Below, in pieces: positions 26,984-35,209 of a stretch of DNA of 64,000 nt. Both the position numbers and the translations under genes were made by a program. The number at the start of each line of letters is the position of its first letter. Within the stretch, counting starts at the first letter, position 1. The notes beneath the pieces are model-generated. The model saw only the letters and a list, made by a program, of their open reading frames with translations, did no database searches and was not told the DNA's origin. Origin of the DNA: Sinorhizobium fredii NGR234 (lineage in GTDB: Bacteria > Pseudomonadota > Alphaproteobacteria > Rhizobiales > Rhizobiaceae); contig NC_012587.1 of the NCBI RefSeq assembly GCF_000018545.1, positions 3,070,001-3,134,000 on the forward strand, in the 5' to 3' direction.

Positions 26984-26997
26984 GAACCGTTCGGTTC
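26984..26997. promoter_or_regulatory. TetR operator O1 at the emrA promoter
   Basis: GAACCG-TT-CGGTTC, 6-bp arms with a 2-base centre, sits just downstream of the proposed emrA -10 (minus strand), where bound repressor would block start. It shares its arms with O2. Confidence 0.65.
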
Positions 26998-27005
26998 GAT
27001 TGAAC

Positions 27006-27036
27006 TTGACATAATGCCTTTTGCATCGCATATCAA
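27006..27036. promoter_or_regulatory. Overlapping divergent promoters of emrA and the TetR gene
   Basis: Plus strand: TTGACA at 27006-27011, 17-base spacer, CATATC at 27029-27034, reading toward the TetR gene. Minus strand: TTGATA (complement of 27031-27036), 17-base spacer, TATGTC (complement of 27008-27013), reading toward emrA. The -35 of each promoter overlaps the -10 of the other, and O1 and O2 lie just past each -10. By inspection only. Confidence 0.55.
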
Positions 27037-27043
27037 GAGTAAA

Positions 27044-27061
27044 TCGAACCGAGCGGTTCGA
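27044..27061. promoter_or_regulatory. TetR operator O2 at the regulator promoter
   Basis: TCGAACCG-AG-CGGTTCGA, 8-bp perfect arms with a 2-base centre. It contains the same GAACCG/CGGTTC arms as O1, 60 bp apart, and lies about 10 bp past the proposed -10 of the regulator promoter. Confidence 0.7.
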
Positions 27062-27192
27062 AGCGATTATCAAGCGAGAAAAATCTGCGGGTCGCTCCCC
27101 CGCCTTGCTTTTTATCGGAATCGATCACGTTTATGGTTCAGGAATTGGTCCAGGAACCTGATGATTTACAGGAGTGGAAACGTCCGGCGATT

Positions 27193-27879
27193 ATGACCTC
27201 AGCGAAAAGCGCACAGCAGGAAAAGTCCCTGCAGCAGGAACAGCACCCCTCGAGCGGGCGACGCGCCGCCGGCGAGGACCCGGTCAAACGCGAGCAGATT
27301 CTCGAAGGCGCCAAGCGCGTTTTCATGCGCAGCAATTTCGATGCGGCCAGCATGAACGACATCACGCGCGAGGCCGGCGTTTCCAAGGGCACCCTCTACG
27401 TCTATTTCGAGAACAAGGAAGACCTCTTCGAGGCGCTGATCGCCCGGGAGCGCAACCGGATCGTCAGCAGCATCAAGCAGTCGCTGAACGACATCGAGCC
27501 GATCGACGAAGCCCTTCACGATTTCGCCGTGACGCTGGTGACGAGCATAACTTCCGACTACACGATCCGCGCCATGCGCACCGTGCTCGGCGTGATCGAC
27601 CGTATGCCGCGGCTTGCGCAGCGATTCTTCACCGCGACACCCGAAAACGGCTACACGGTGCTGAAGGCCTATCTCGAGCAGCAGGTGGCGGCAGGAAGGT
27701 TGTCGATCGACGACACGGAACTGGCCGCAAAGCAGTTCATCGAGCTCTGCATGGCCGGCCTCTTCAAGGGCCGCCTGTTCGGCATGTGCGACGCCATTTC
27801 CCCCGAACAGATCGAGAAGAACGTGACCTCGGCCATCCGCGTCTTCATGGCCGCCTACGGCCCACGGGCGGCGCGCTGA
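27193..27879 (+). CDS. TetR-family repressor of emrAB
   Basis: 228 aa from ATG 27193. A GGAG lies upstream, though spaced rather far; an in-frame ATG at 27133 would add 20 residues and cannot be excluded. TetR HTH: REQILEGAKRVFMRSNFDAASMNDITREAGVSKGTLYVYFENKEDLFEALI-type sequence at about residues 30-80. The C-terminal domain is of the TetR_C_33/AcrR kind. Divergent from emrAB with two matching operators between them, so it is most simply their ligand-responsive repressor and controls itself too. Confidence 0.9.
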   Translation: MTSAKSAQQEKSLQQEQHPSSGRRAAGEDPVKREQILEGAKRVFMRSNFDAASMNDITREAGVSKGTLYVYFENKEDLFEALIARERNRIVSSIKQSLNDIEPIDEALHDFAVTLVTSITSDYTIRAMRTVLGVIDRMPRLAQRFFTATPENGYTVLKAYLEQQVAAGRLSIDDTELAAKQFIELCMAGLFKGRLFGMCDAISPEQIEKNVTSAIRVFMAAYGPRAAR

Positions 27880-27898
27880 CGGCAGTATGGGCCGCTGC

Positions 27899-28276
27899 CT
27901 AAGCCGGGCTGCACATCTGCAGGCGATTGCCGAACGGATCGTAGAAGCTCGCAAAGGTGACGAAGCCGGGAAATACCTGTGCATCCTCGCACTGGACACC
28001 GCGGCGGCGCAGTTCGTCGACGGCCGCATGGCAATCCTCGACATTCAAGACAAGTGTCATCCCCGCGGACGGTGTCCAACTGCTCTCGGCCAAAGTCACA
28101 GAAACGTTCCCGCCCGCCGCCCCGGAAGAGAACTCGATCCAGCCGGCCTCGGGCAGATCGTAGAGCGGCGGCCCGAAGCCGAGCACCTCGCCGTAAAACG
28201 CCCGGGCGCGATCAAGGTCTGTCACCGAGATCGACACCACATTGATTCCGCGAAACAGAGCGCCGAACGTTGTCAT
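27899..28276 (-). CDS. VOC (glyoxalase/bleomycin-resistance fold) protein
   Basis: 125 aa, a single VOC domain: INVVSISVTDLDRARAFYGEVLGFG at the start, then GWIEFSSG, MTLVLNVEDCHAAVDELRRRGV and the C-terminal FVTFASFYDPFGNRLQMCSP with the usual metal-site Glu replaced by Gln in RLQM. ATG at 28276. Convergent with the TetR gene and divergent from the AraC gene. The substrate cannot be told; the altered last ligand makes a classical glyoxalase I role doubtful. Confidence 0.85.
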   Translation of the reverse strand: MTTFGALFRGINVVSISVTDLDRARAFYGEVLGFGPPLYDLPEAGWIEFSSGAAGGNVSVTLAESSWTPSAGMTLVLNVEDCHAAVDELRRRGVQCEDAQVFPGFVTFASFYDPFGNRLQMCSPA

Positions 28277-28435
28277 GTTTTGAAATGTAGGCCACGGATT
28301 GCTGAGGTCGAGGCGGACGACAGGCCGAATTGCCGACAAGGCGTGCGGCGCTATCTATTCAGGAATCCAGCAACGGCGATCAAACGCGCCCTCCGATAAA
28401 CCCGTAGAGCTAGGTCGTCTACCACGGAAGTGAAC

Positions 28436-29275
28436 ATGAGTGCCATCGGAAGGGCGATCTGGTACATCGAAAGCCATTTCGCAAAGGATATAACACTGGA
28501 GCAGATTGCCGACGCCGCCGGCCTGTCGCGCTATCACCTGTCGCGCGTCTTCGGCCTTGCAACCGGCCATTCGATCAGCGCCTATATCCGCGGGCGCCGC
28601 CTGAGTTGGGCGGCGCTTCTCCTCGCAAACGGCAACTCCACCATTCTCGGGGTGGCGCTCGATGCGGGCTACGGCTCGCACGAGGCATTCACCCGTGCCT
28701 TTCGCGACCAGTTCGGCGTGACACCCGAATCGATCCGCAAGCAAAGGCATCTCGGCAATATCGAATTGATGGAGCCCATCAGGATGGACGACACGCGCAA
28801 TCTGAAGATCGAACCGCCGCGCTTCGAGGAGAGCCCCGCCCTGCTCCTCGCCGGCCTTGAAGAAACCTATACCTATAATCGCACGGAAGGAATCCCTTCG
28901 CTCTGGCAACGCTTCAACACCCATTTCGGCCATATTCCGGGCCAGCGCGGCAACGTTGCTTATGGGGTCTGCACCCATGCGGATGCCGAAGCCGGTAGCT
29001 TTCGCTACATGGCGGCCGTCGAGGTCGCGGATGCGGAGGCCCTGCCGAAAGGGTTCTCGACCTTGAGACTACCGAAGCAGCGCTATGCTGTGTTCCTGCA
29101 CCGCGGCCACATCTCGGCCATCTCGACCACGGCCCACGAGATATTCGGAACATGGTTTCCGCAGTCCGGTCTCGAGCACGGCGAGATGCCCGATCTCATC
29201 GAACGCTACGACGATCGCTTCGATCCGGATTCCGGCATGGGCCTCGTCGAAATGTGGGTTCCGATAAAACAGTAA
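28436..29275 (+). CDS. AraC-family regulator with GyrI-like effector domain
   Basis: 279 aa, Rob/SoxS-like. N-terminal double HTH: HFAKDITLEQIADAAGLSRY and GYGSHEAFTRAFRDQFGVTP, followed by a C-terminal GyrI-like/effector-binding domain (about 125-279: LLLAGLEETYTYN...GIPSLWQRF, YAVFLHRGHISAI, WVPIK). ATG at 28436 has GGAAG close upstream; GTG at 28430 is in frame. Such regulators bind small organic ligands and activate stress or efflux genes. Divergent from the VOC gene, a possible target. Confidence 0.9.
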   Translation: MSAIGRAIWYIESHFAKDITLEQIADAAGLSRYHLSRVFGLATGHSISAYIRGRRLSWAALLLANGNSTILGVALDAGYGSHEAFTRAFRDQFGVTPESIRKQRHLGNIELMEPIRMDDTRNLKIEPPRFEESPALLLAGLEETYTYNRTEGIPSLWQRFNTHFGHIPGQRGNVAYGVCTHADAEAGSFRYMAAVEVADAEALPKGFSTLRLPKQRYAVFLHRGHISAISTTAHEIFGTWFPQSGLEHGEMPDLIERYDDRFDPDSGMGLVEMWVPIKQ

Positions 29276-29284
29276 ACGGTAAAA

Positions 29285-29308
29285 CGCTGCCGCAAAGCCG
29301 CGGCAGCG
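29285..29308 (+). terminator. GC-rich hairpin after the AraC gene
   Basis: CGCTGCCGC-AAAGCC-GCGGCAGCG, 9-bp perfect stem, begins 10 nt after the stop codon. It lacks a T-run, so it is a possible, not certain, intrinsic terminator. Confidence 0.5.
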
Positions 29309-29456
29309 CTTGCCACTTCGGCGCTACTCCTTAAATACTGCGGGCTAGCCAGGCGCAACGACGCGCCGCGGAGGGGAAAGTGCGTGCGGTTTCCGCGCGG
29401 CTTCCGCTCCGGTCTGTTGGAACCGGTCACGTTCGTCAGAAAGGAACAGTTCGCCG

Positions 29457-30212
29457 ATGCAGGAAATCCTCACGCTCGCTCAAAGCCCGGAGGCTTGGAT
29501 CGCGCTTGTTACGCTCATCGTGATGGAAGTCGTCCTCGGCATCGACAACCTGATCTTCATCTCAATTCTGACCAACAAGCTGCCTGCCGAGAACCGCGTC
29601 AGCGCGCGCCGCATCGGCATCGGCCTCGCGCTGATCATGCGGCTGGGGCTGCTCGGCACGATCGCCTGGATCGTGCAGCTGACCGAGCCGGTCTTCGAGG
29701 CCTTTGGCCACGGCTTCTCCTGGAAGGACATGATCCTGATCGCCGGCGGCCTCTTCCTCGTCTGGAAGGCGACGAAGGAAATCCACCACAATGTCGACCC
29801 GAGCGACCATGGCGAGGATTTCATCGCAAGCTCGGCGATCAACGGTTTCACGGCAGCGATCGGCCAGATCCTGCTGCTCGACCTGGTCTTCTCGGTCGAC
29901 AGCATCATCACCGCCGTCGGCATGACCCCGCATCTGCCGATCATGGTCATCGCCGTCGTCGTCGCCGTGACGGTCATGCTGGTCGCGGCCAATCCGCTTG
30001 CCAACTTCATCGAAAGGAACCCGACCATCGTCATGCTGGCGCTCGCCTTCCTCTTGATGATCGGCACGACGCTGATTGCCGAAGGCATGGGCTTCCACGT
30101 ACCGAAAGGCTACGTCTACGCCGCCATGGCCTTCTCGGCGCTGGTCGAGATCCTCAACATGGTCGCCCGCAACGCACGCCTCAGGAAGCAGCAGGCCTCG
30201 AAGCTGCACTAG
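29457..30212 (+). CDS. TerC-family integral membrane protein
   Basis: 251 aa, seven to eight membrane segments. The TerC signature acidic residues are in place: [17 protein letters not shown] near residues 22-38 and [18 protein letters not shown] near 140. RBS AAAGGAAC before the ATG. Family members have been linked to tellurite resistance, Mn2+ export and membrane-protein loading. The Mn role is the best supported recent idea, but nothing here proves it. No yybP-ykoY riboswitch was recognised upstream on this strand. Confidence 0.9.
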   Translation: MQEILTLAQSPEAWIALVTLIVMEVVLGIDNLIFISILTNKLPAENRVSARRIGIGLALIMRLGLLGTIAWIVQLTEPVFEAFGHGFSWKDMILIAGGLFLVWKATKEIHHNVDPSDHGEDFIASSAINGFTAAIGQILLLDLVFSVDSIITAVGMTPHLPIMVIAVVVAVTVMLVAANPLANFIERNPTIVMLALAFLLMIGTTLIAEGMGFHVPKGYVYAAMAFSALVEILNMVARNARLRKQQASKLH

Positions 30213-30218
30213 ATCACG

Positions 30219-30249
30219 ATGATTTTAGGTCGGCTCGACCTAAAATCAT
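30219..30249. repeat. Rhizobial palindrome, family C (copy 1)
   Basis: ATGATTTTAGGTCG-GCT-CGACCTAAAATCAT, perfect 14-bp arms around 3 bases, flanked by GATCACG and CGTGATC. A relative with GGGTC/GACCC arms is at 34606-34634. It starts 7 bp after the TerC stop and may end its transcript. Confidence 0.8.
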
Positions 30250-30273
30250 GAACGTGATCGATTCTAATAGGTT

Positions 30274-30323
30274 AGAGCGGGATGCGGGCGGAAAACCGCA
30301 CACACTTTTCCTCATCCCGCTCT
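30274..30323. repeat. Inverted repeat with AGAGCGGGATG arms
   Basis: AGAGCGGGATG at 30274-30284 and CATCCCGCTCT at 30313-30323 enclose CGGGCGGAAAACCGCACAC-type sequence that contains its own small hairpin (GCGGAAAACCGC). Together with the palindrome at 30219 it forms a composite seen often between rhizobial genes (from memory). Confidence 0.7.
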
Positions 30324-30347
30324 GACCGCCGCGTTTGCGACGTTGCG

Positions 30348-30381
30348 AAGAGGCCCGCATTCTTCTGAATGCGGGCCTCTT
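30348..30381. terminator. 15-bp perfect hairpin
   Basis: AAGAGGCCCGCATTC-TTCT-GAATGCGGGCCTCTT; a 15-bp uninterrupted stem with a 4-base loop. On the plus strand it is followed by GCTACGG rather than T residues. Likely a transcription terminator downstream of TerC, perhaps bidirectional. Confidence 0.65.
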
Positions 30382-30763
30382 GCTACGGGAGGTAGGCGAG
30401 GATGCGGACTGGACGGTGTCAGGAGCTCGCCTGCCTTTTCGTTGGCCACGGGAAGAAACCGGCAAAATTCCCGTATTCTCCAGTTCCGTCGCGTCCGGTT
30501 GCCACAGTCCGCGTCCTCGCAGCAGAAACGCAGCCGCGCCGTTTGCGTTCCAGCACTTGTCCGGCGGGCGGCGACAGATAGCGCGCCTTCCTCTTTCCGT
30601 TGACATCAGGGACTTTCTATGGTCTCACCCCTGCCGACTGGAATTGCCCGCCGATACCGCTTGAGCGGCACCCTTGCGGGCCTTCCTTCCCATAAAATGC
30701 GCGCCCGCACGCTGGTAGGCATTCCGGCAAGGGCTCAAGAGCACGTCAAGACGGGCAAAGACC
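30382..30763. other. Gap upstream of gltX without recognisable gene
   Basis: About 380 bp. Frames are open on both strands but have no family resemblance or good start. TTGACA at 30600-30605 could be a -35 element for gltX, but no convincing -10 lies 16-18 bases on. The gltX leader must lie here. Confidence 0.4.
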
Positions 30764-32221
30764 ATGGCAGATTCCGCAGTCCGGGTACGCATCGCACCCT
30801 CCCCCACCGGCGAACCGCATGTCGGCACCGCCTATATCGCGCTGTTCAACTATCTCTTCGCCAAGAAGCACGGCGGCGAATTCATCCTGCGTATCGAGGA
30901 CACGGACGCGACGCGCTCGACGCCGGAATTCGAGAAGAAGGTGCTGGATGCACTGAAGTGGTGCGGACTCACATGGTCCGAAGGTCCGGATATCGGCGGT
31001 CCCTACGGCCCCTATCGCCAGAGCGACCGCAAGGACATCTACAAGCCCTTTGTCGAGAAGATCGTCGCAAACGGCCACGGCTTCCGCTGCTTCTGCACGC
31101 CCGAGCGGCTGGAGCAGATGCGCGAGGCGCAGCGCGCCGCCGGCAAGCCGCCGAAATATGACGGCCTCTGCCTCGGCCTCGCCGCCGAGGAAGTCACGTC
31201 GCGCGTCGAAGCCGGCGAGCCGCATGTGGTGCGCATGAAGATCCCGACGGAAGGCTCCTGCAAGTTCCACGACGGCGTCTATGGCGATGTCGAGATCCCG
31301 TGGGACGCGGTCGACATGCAGGTGCTGCTGAAGGCCGACGGCATGCCGACCTATCACATGGCGAACGTCGTCGACGACCATCTGATGAAGATCACCCATG
31401 TGGCGCGCGGCGAGGAGTGGCTCGCCTCCGTGCCGAAGCACATCCTGATCTATCGGTATCTCGGCCTCGAGCCGCCTGTCTTCATGCACCTGTCGCTGAT
31501 GCGCAATGCCGACAAGTCGAAGCTGTCGAAGCGCAAGAATCCGACCTCGATCTCCTATTACACGGCACTCGGCTACCTGCCGGAAGCGCTGATGAACTTC
31601 CTCGGGCTGTTCTTCATCCAGATCGCCGAGGGCGAGGAACTGCTGACCATCGAAGAGCTTGCCGGAAAGTTCGATCCGGAAAACCTGTCGAAGGCCGGCG
31701 CCATCTTCGACATCCAGAAGCTCGACTGGCTGAACGCCCGCTGGATCCGCGAGAAGCTCTCGGAAGAGGAGTTCGCCGCACGGGTCTTCGCCTGGGCGTC
31801 GGAGAACGATCGTCTCAAGGAGGGCCTGAAGCTCTCGCAGTCGCGCATCTCGAAGCTCGGCGAACTGCCGGACCTCTCCGCCTTCCTCTTCAAGTCGGAT
31901 CTCGGCCTGCAGCCCGCCGCCTTCGCCGGCGCCAAGGCTTCTCCCGAGGAGATGCTCGAGGTCCTCAACACCGTTCAGCCGGACCTCGAAAAGATCCTCG
32001 AATGGAACAAGGAATCGATCGAGGCGGAGCTGCGCGCCAGTGCAGAGCGGATGGGCAAGAAGCTGAAAGCCGTCGTCGCTCCCCTCTTCGTCGCCGTGTC
32101 CGGGTCGCAGCGGTCGCTGCCGCTCTTCGATTCGATGGAGTTGCTCGGCCGTGCGGTCGTCCGCCAGCGGCTCAAGGTGGCGGCGCAGGTAGTCGCCTCC
32201 ATGGTGGGCAGCGGAAAGTAA
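30764..32221 (+). CDS. gltX: Glutamyl-tRNA synthetase
   Basis: 485 aa, class I, full length. HIGH-type motif in VRIAPSPTGEPHVGTAYIALFNYL and the KMSKS equivalent KLSKR at residues 253-257; GxRVEDTD-type ILRIEDTDATRS binds glutamate. Charges tRNA-Glu, and in many alphaproteobacteria one of two GltX copies also charges tRNA-Gln or is tRNA-Gln specific; which kind this is cannot be read here. Followed 10 bp later by lysS, so both are probably one transcript. Confidence 0.97.
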   Translation: MADSAVRVRIAPSPTGEPHVGTAYIALFNYLFAKKHGGEFILRIEDTDATRSTPEFEKKVLDALKWCGLTWSEGPDIGGPYGPYRQSDRKDIYKPFVEKIVANGHGFRCFCTPERLEQMREAQRAAGKPPKYDGLCLGLAAEEVTSRVEAGEPHVVRMKIPTEGSCKFHDGVYGDVEIPWDAVDMQVLLKADGMPTYHMANVVDDHLMKITHVARGEEWLASVPKHILIYRYLGLEPPVFMHLSLMRNADKSKLSKRKNPTSISYYTALGYLPEALMNFLGLFFIQIAEGEELLTIEELAGKFDPENLSKAGAIFDIQKLDWLNARWIREKLSEEEFAARVFAWASENDRLKEGLKLSQSRISKLGELPDLSAFLFKSDLGLQPAAFAGAKASPEEMLEVLNTVQPDLEKILEWNKESIEAELRASAERMGKKLKAVVAPLFVAVSGSQRSLPLFDSMELLGRAVVRQRLKVAAQVVASMVGSGK

Positions 32222-32231
32222 GGACAGGACC

Positions 32232-33728
32232 ATGAACGAGAAGACAGCAACGGCCAGCCTTTCCTCCGACGCGACCGAAGTGCGCGCCCAGAAGCTGAAG
32301 CTGCTGCGTGAGCAGATCGGCGATGTCTATCCGGCGCATTTCCACCGGACGATGACCAATGCGGAACTCGCGGTGAAATATGAGGGCCTGGAGCCGGACA
32401 CCGAAACGCAAGACGTCGTGACCGTTGCCGGCCGCGTCTTTTCCTCGCGCAACTCCGGCATGTTCATGGATCTCCATGACGCTTCCGGCAAGATCCAGAT
32501 CTTCTCGCACAAGGACACGACGCCGGAAGAGGCGCGGGCGCTGCTGCCGATGATCGACATCGGCGACATCATCGGCGTTACGGGCATCGTTCGCCGGACC
32601 AAGCGCGGCGAGCTGACGATCAACGCGCAAGCGATCACCATGCTGACCAAGTCGCTGCTTCCGATGCCGGAGAAGTGGCATGGTCTTTCGGATATCGAGC
32701 TGCGCTACCGCAAGCGCCATCTCGACATCATGACCAATGAAGAGTCGAAGCTCCGCTTCCAGCAGCGCAGCCGGATCGTTTCGGGGATCCGCCGATTCAT
32801 GGAAAACGACGGCTTCATGGAAGTCGAAACGCCGATGCTGCATTCGGTCTATGGCGGCGCAACCGCCGAGCCGTTCAAGACGCATCACAATACGCTGAAG
32901 CTCGACATGTACCTGCGCATCGCGCCGGAACTCTATCTGAAGCGCACGCTGGTTTCGGGGCTGACCGACAAGGTCTTCGAGATCAACCGCAACTTCCGCA
33001 ACGAAGGCGTCTCCACCCGGCACAATCCGGAATTCACCATGATGGAGTGCTATTGGGCCTATGCCGACTACGAGGACATCATGGACCTCGTCGAGCGGAT
33101 GTTCGCCGAACTGGCGGTCTCGATCCACGGCACGACGGAATTCGCCTATGGCGACAAGGAAATCTCCTTCAAGGGTCCGTTCCGACGCGTGCCCATGCCG
33201 GACGCCGTCAAGGAAGTGACCGGTATCGACTTCATCGCGATCAAGACCGACGAAGAAGCCCGCGCTGCGACCAGAGCTGCCGGCTTCGAGGTGGAGAAAG
33301 ACTGGACCTGGGGCGAATGCCTCGCTTTCGTCTTCGAAGAGAAGGTAGAACCGACGCTGATCCAGCCGGCCCACGTCACGCACTTCCCGAAGGACATCTC
33401 GCCCTTCGCCAAGGAAGTGCCGGGCGAGCCGCGCCTCGTCGAGCGTTTCGAGACCTATTGCAACACCTGGGAACTCGGCAACGCCTTCTCGGAACTCAAC
33501 GATCCGGAAGAGCAACGCGCCCGCATGGTCGAGCAACTTGAGCAGGCGCATGCGCGCGGCGAAAAGGCCAAGCAGCTCGACGACGAATTCCTCGATGCGA
33601 TCGACCAGGGCATGCCGCCCGCCGGCGGCCTCGGCATCGGCGTCGACCGGCTGATCATGCTGCTCACCAACGCGCCGTCGATCCGCGACGTCATTCTCTT
33701 CCCGGCCCGCCGCCACAAGGCCGACTGA
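32232..33728 (+). CDS. lysS: Lysyl-tRNA synthetase, class II
   Basis: 498 aa. N-terminal OB-fold anticodon domain (TVAGRVFSSRNSGMFMDLHD, about 60-150), then class II core: motif 1 region RSRIVSGIRRFMENDGFMEVETPML, motif 2 FEINRNFRNEGVSTRHNPEF, motif 3 GGLGIGVDRLIMLLT. Charges tRNA-Lys. Compared with E. coli LysS there is an extra segment (about 280-390, with WGECLAFVFEEKVEPTLIQP) typical of alphaproteobacterial forms. Coupled to gltX upstream and ended by a probable hairpin terminator. Confidence 0.95.
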   Translation: MNEKTATASLSSDATEVRAQKLKLLREQIGDVYPAHFHRTMTNAELAVKYEGLEPDTETQDVVTVAGRVFSSRNSGMFMDLHDASGKIQIFSHKDTTPEEARALLPMIDIGDIIGVTGIVRRTKRGELTINAQAITMLTKSLLPMPEKWHGLSDIELRYRKRHLDIMTNEESKLRFQQRSRIVSGIRRFMENDGFMEVETPMLHSVYGGATAEPFKTHHNTLKLDMYLRIAPELYLKRTLVSGLTDKVFEINRNFRNEGVSTRHNPEFTMMECYWAYADYEDIMDLVERMFAELAVSIHGTTEFAYGDKEISFKGPFRRVPMPDAVKEVTGIDFIAIKTDEEARAATRAAGFEVEKDWTWGECLAFVFEEKVEPTLIQPAHVTHFPKDISPFAKEVPGEPRLVERFETYCNTWELGNAFSELNDPEEQRARMVEQLEQAHARGEKAKQLDDEFLDAIDQGMPPAGGLGIGVDRLIMLLTNAPSIRDVILFPARRHKAD

Positions 33729-33755
33729 GCGGGAGGAATGGACCTCGGACGGGAC

Positions 33756-33786
33756 AGCCCATCGCGCAAGCGGGGGGCTTTTCGTT
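33756..33786 (+). terminator. Terminator of gltX-lysS
   Basis: AGCCC ... GGGCT arms around CGCAAGCG, followed by TTTTCGTTT, 28 nt after the lysS stop. Moderate stem, adequate T-run. The downstream gene is convergent and ends at 33814. Confidence 0.6.
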
Positions 33787-33813
33787 TATGCGGGTACTAT
33801 TGGCGAGGCGGCT

Positions 33814-34470
33814 TCAGTGTCCGCCATGCCCTTCGGCAGCCTCGGCCGGATGCTCGCTGGCTTCAGGAGTTGCGGGCCCCTCCGCGCCTTCTGCCTCGGC
33901 CGCTGCCGGATCGATGCAAAGCGAGTGATCGTCCATCTTGGCCATGATGGCACGGACCTCATCGAGCCCGAGGCTCACCGCCTTGCCGTGGAACATGCCG
34001 TCGGGATTGGCCGCGCCATCGTTATAGGAAGCCCGGAACGGCTCGTCCATGCCCTTGACGCTCTGCGGACCGGGCGCGAAAAGCACTTCGGCACCGATCG
34101 CCGCACCGCGCACCGCGGCGCGCTCCTGCGGGCCTGCCGCATCGAGGACGACGACCTGGTAGAGGTCGGCCTTTTCCTTCTTGGCAAGTGCGCCGACGAC
34201 GCGCAGCGCGGTGCGGACGCGGTCCGGCCCGCCGGCGCTCTCCGTCTTCACATGCATGCGTATCCAGCGCTGCCCGCGGTGGTCGAGCTTGACCGTCCTG
34301 AGCATCGTGCATTCGAGCCCGGAGGCGGAGGGTTCCGCGAGGTGCGCGGCGAGTTTGTCGCGTCCCACATAGACGGCGGCAGCACCCGACGCGGCCGACA
34401 CGGCAAAAGCGGCAGCCAGGATGACCACGAGCCGCTTCGAAGGACGCAGTTTAGTCAAGATAGCCTTCAC
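33814..34470 (-). CDS. Membrane-anchored periplasmic protein of unknown function
   Basis: 218 aa. Short basic N-terminus, one membrane anchor (LVVILAAAFAVSAASGAAAVYVG, about 14-36), then a soluble periplasmic domain with VRTALRVVGALAKKEKADLYQVVVLDAAGPQERAAVRGAAIGAEVLFAPGP-type sequence, and a C-terminal tail rich in Ala/Glu/Pro/His ending AEGHGGH. The central alternation of a helix and VVVLD strand suggests a small alpha/beta fold. I do not recognise a family. Monocistronic; upstream is a family C palindrome. The His/acidic tail could bind metal (speculation). Confidence 0.75.
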   Translation of the reverse strand: MKAILTKLRPSKRLVVILAAAFAVSAASGAAAVYVGRDKLAAHLAEPSASGLECTMLRTVKLDHRGQRWIRMHVKTESAGGPDRVRTALRVVGALAKKEKADLYQVVVLDAAGPQERAAVRGAAIGAEVLFAPGPQSVKGMDEPFRASYNDGAANPDGMFHGKAVSLGLDEVRAIMAKMDDHSLCIDPAAAEAEGAEGPATPEASEHPAEAAEGHGGH

Positions 34471-34605
34471 AGGCGGCTCCGCTGTGGACGCAAATACAAG
34501 AAAAGCCAGAACGGTACTGACGATAGTCGAAACACCCTTTCGGAAAGTTAAACGACCGTCCGCGTCGCCACGCGAATTGCTGCATCTTGCCCTCGATCAC
34601 GGTTT

Positions 34606-34634
34606 TGATTTTGGGTCGATCAGACCCAAAATCA
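34606..34634. repeat. Rhizobial palindrome, family C (copy 2)
   Basis: TGATTTTGGGTC-GATCA-GACCCAAAATCA, perfect 12-bp arms, flanked by GATCACG on the left and GCGATC on the right as in copy 1 (30219). It ends 7 bp before the stop codon of the exported RidA gene, so it lies directly downstream of that gene. Confidence 0.8.
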
Positions 34635-34641
34635 TCGCGAT

Positions 34642-35130
34642 CTAGTCAAGTACGGCCATGGCTTCAACTTCGAACAGCATGCCGTCGACCGCCAGTCGGG
34701 GCACGGGAATCAGGGTCTGCGCCGGCAGCGCCTCGCCGAACATTTTCTTGACGTTCCTGGTCAACACCTCAAGCTTGGACATATCGTGATCGACCACGAG
34801 GATCGTCAGCTTGGCGACCTGATCCGGCCTTGCACCGAGCGCATCGAGGGCGGCGTGCAAATTTGCGTAGGCCTGCTCGACCTGGACAGCGAAGTCGGGC
34901 GACAAGGCTCCAGTGCCGTCTTGGCCGCCCTGTCCCGAGATGTAGGCCACCCGGGCTTCTCGGGGCATGATCACCGCCGTGCTGTAGCCGTTCGGCGTCG
35001 GGTCGTAGAGGTTTCGAGGATTGACGATGGTCAGCTTGAGATCGTTCTCATTCGCTGTCGTCGCAGCGGGAACTCCGATGGTCATGATGATTAGCCCTCC
35101 GATAAGCAGATGCTTGATTGCGCGTGACAT
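34642..35130 (-). CDS. Exported RidA/YjgF/UK114-family protein
   Basis: 162 aa. Signal peptide (AIKHLLIGGLIIMTIGVPAATTA, cleavage near TTA-NEN) then a RidA domain: VAYISGQGGQDGTG, FAVQVEQAYANLHAALDALGA, VAKLTILVVDHDM and LIPVPRLAVDGMLFEVEAMAVL. The usual imine-hydrolysing Arg of RidA (in the (P/A)xR(S/A)xVxV-type end) is replaced in the sequence LIPVPRLAVDGMLFEVEA, where PR-L keeps an Arg. Most RidA proteins are cytosolic, so export is unusual. Divergent from a TetR gene with a strong operator between them, implying induction by a ligand. Confidence 0.85.
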   Translation of the reverse strand: MSRAIKHLLIGGLIIMTIGVPAATTANENDLKLTIVNPRNLYDPTPNGYSTAVIMPREARVAYISGQGGQDGTGALSPDFAVQVEQAYANLHAALDALGARPDQVAKLTILVVDHDMSKLEVLTRNVKKMFGEALPAQTLIPVPRLAVDGMLFEVEAMAVLD

Positions 35131-35209
35131 GATTTTCTCTCGGCTCTGAGCACGGCGAGCGACCTTGCCCAGCCTGCAGGATTGAACTTGAACCCTCCGC
35201 CTCTACGAT

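Noticed and set aside
27133..27192. Longer TetR (emrR) start at ATG 27133
   Set aside because: No Shine-Dalgarno close upstream; kept only as an alternative start. The added residues lie before the HTH and have no family support.
29309..29456. Possible yybP-ykoY (Mn) riboswitch before the TerC gene
   Set aside because: AAGGAGTAGCGCC-like sequence exists but only on the opposite strand; the plus-strand leader lacks the conserved boxes.
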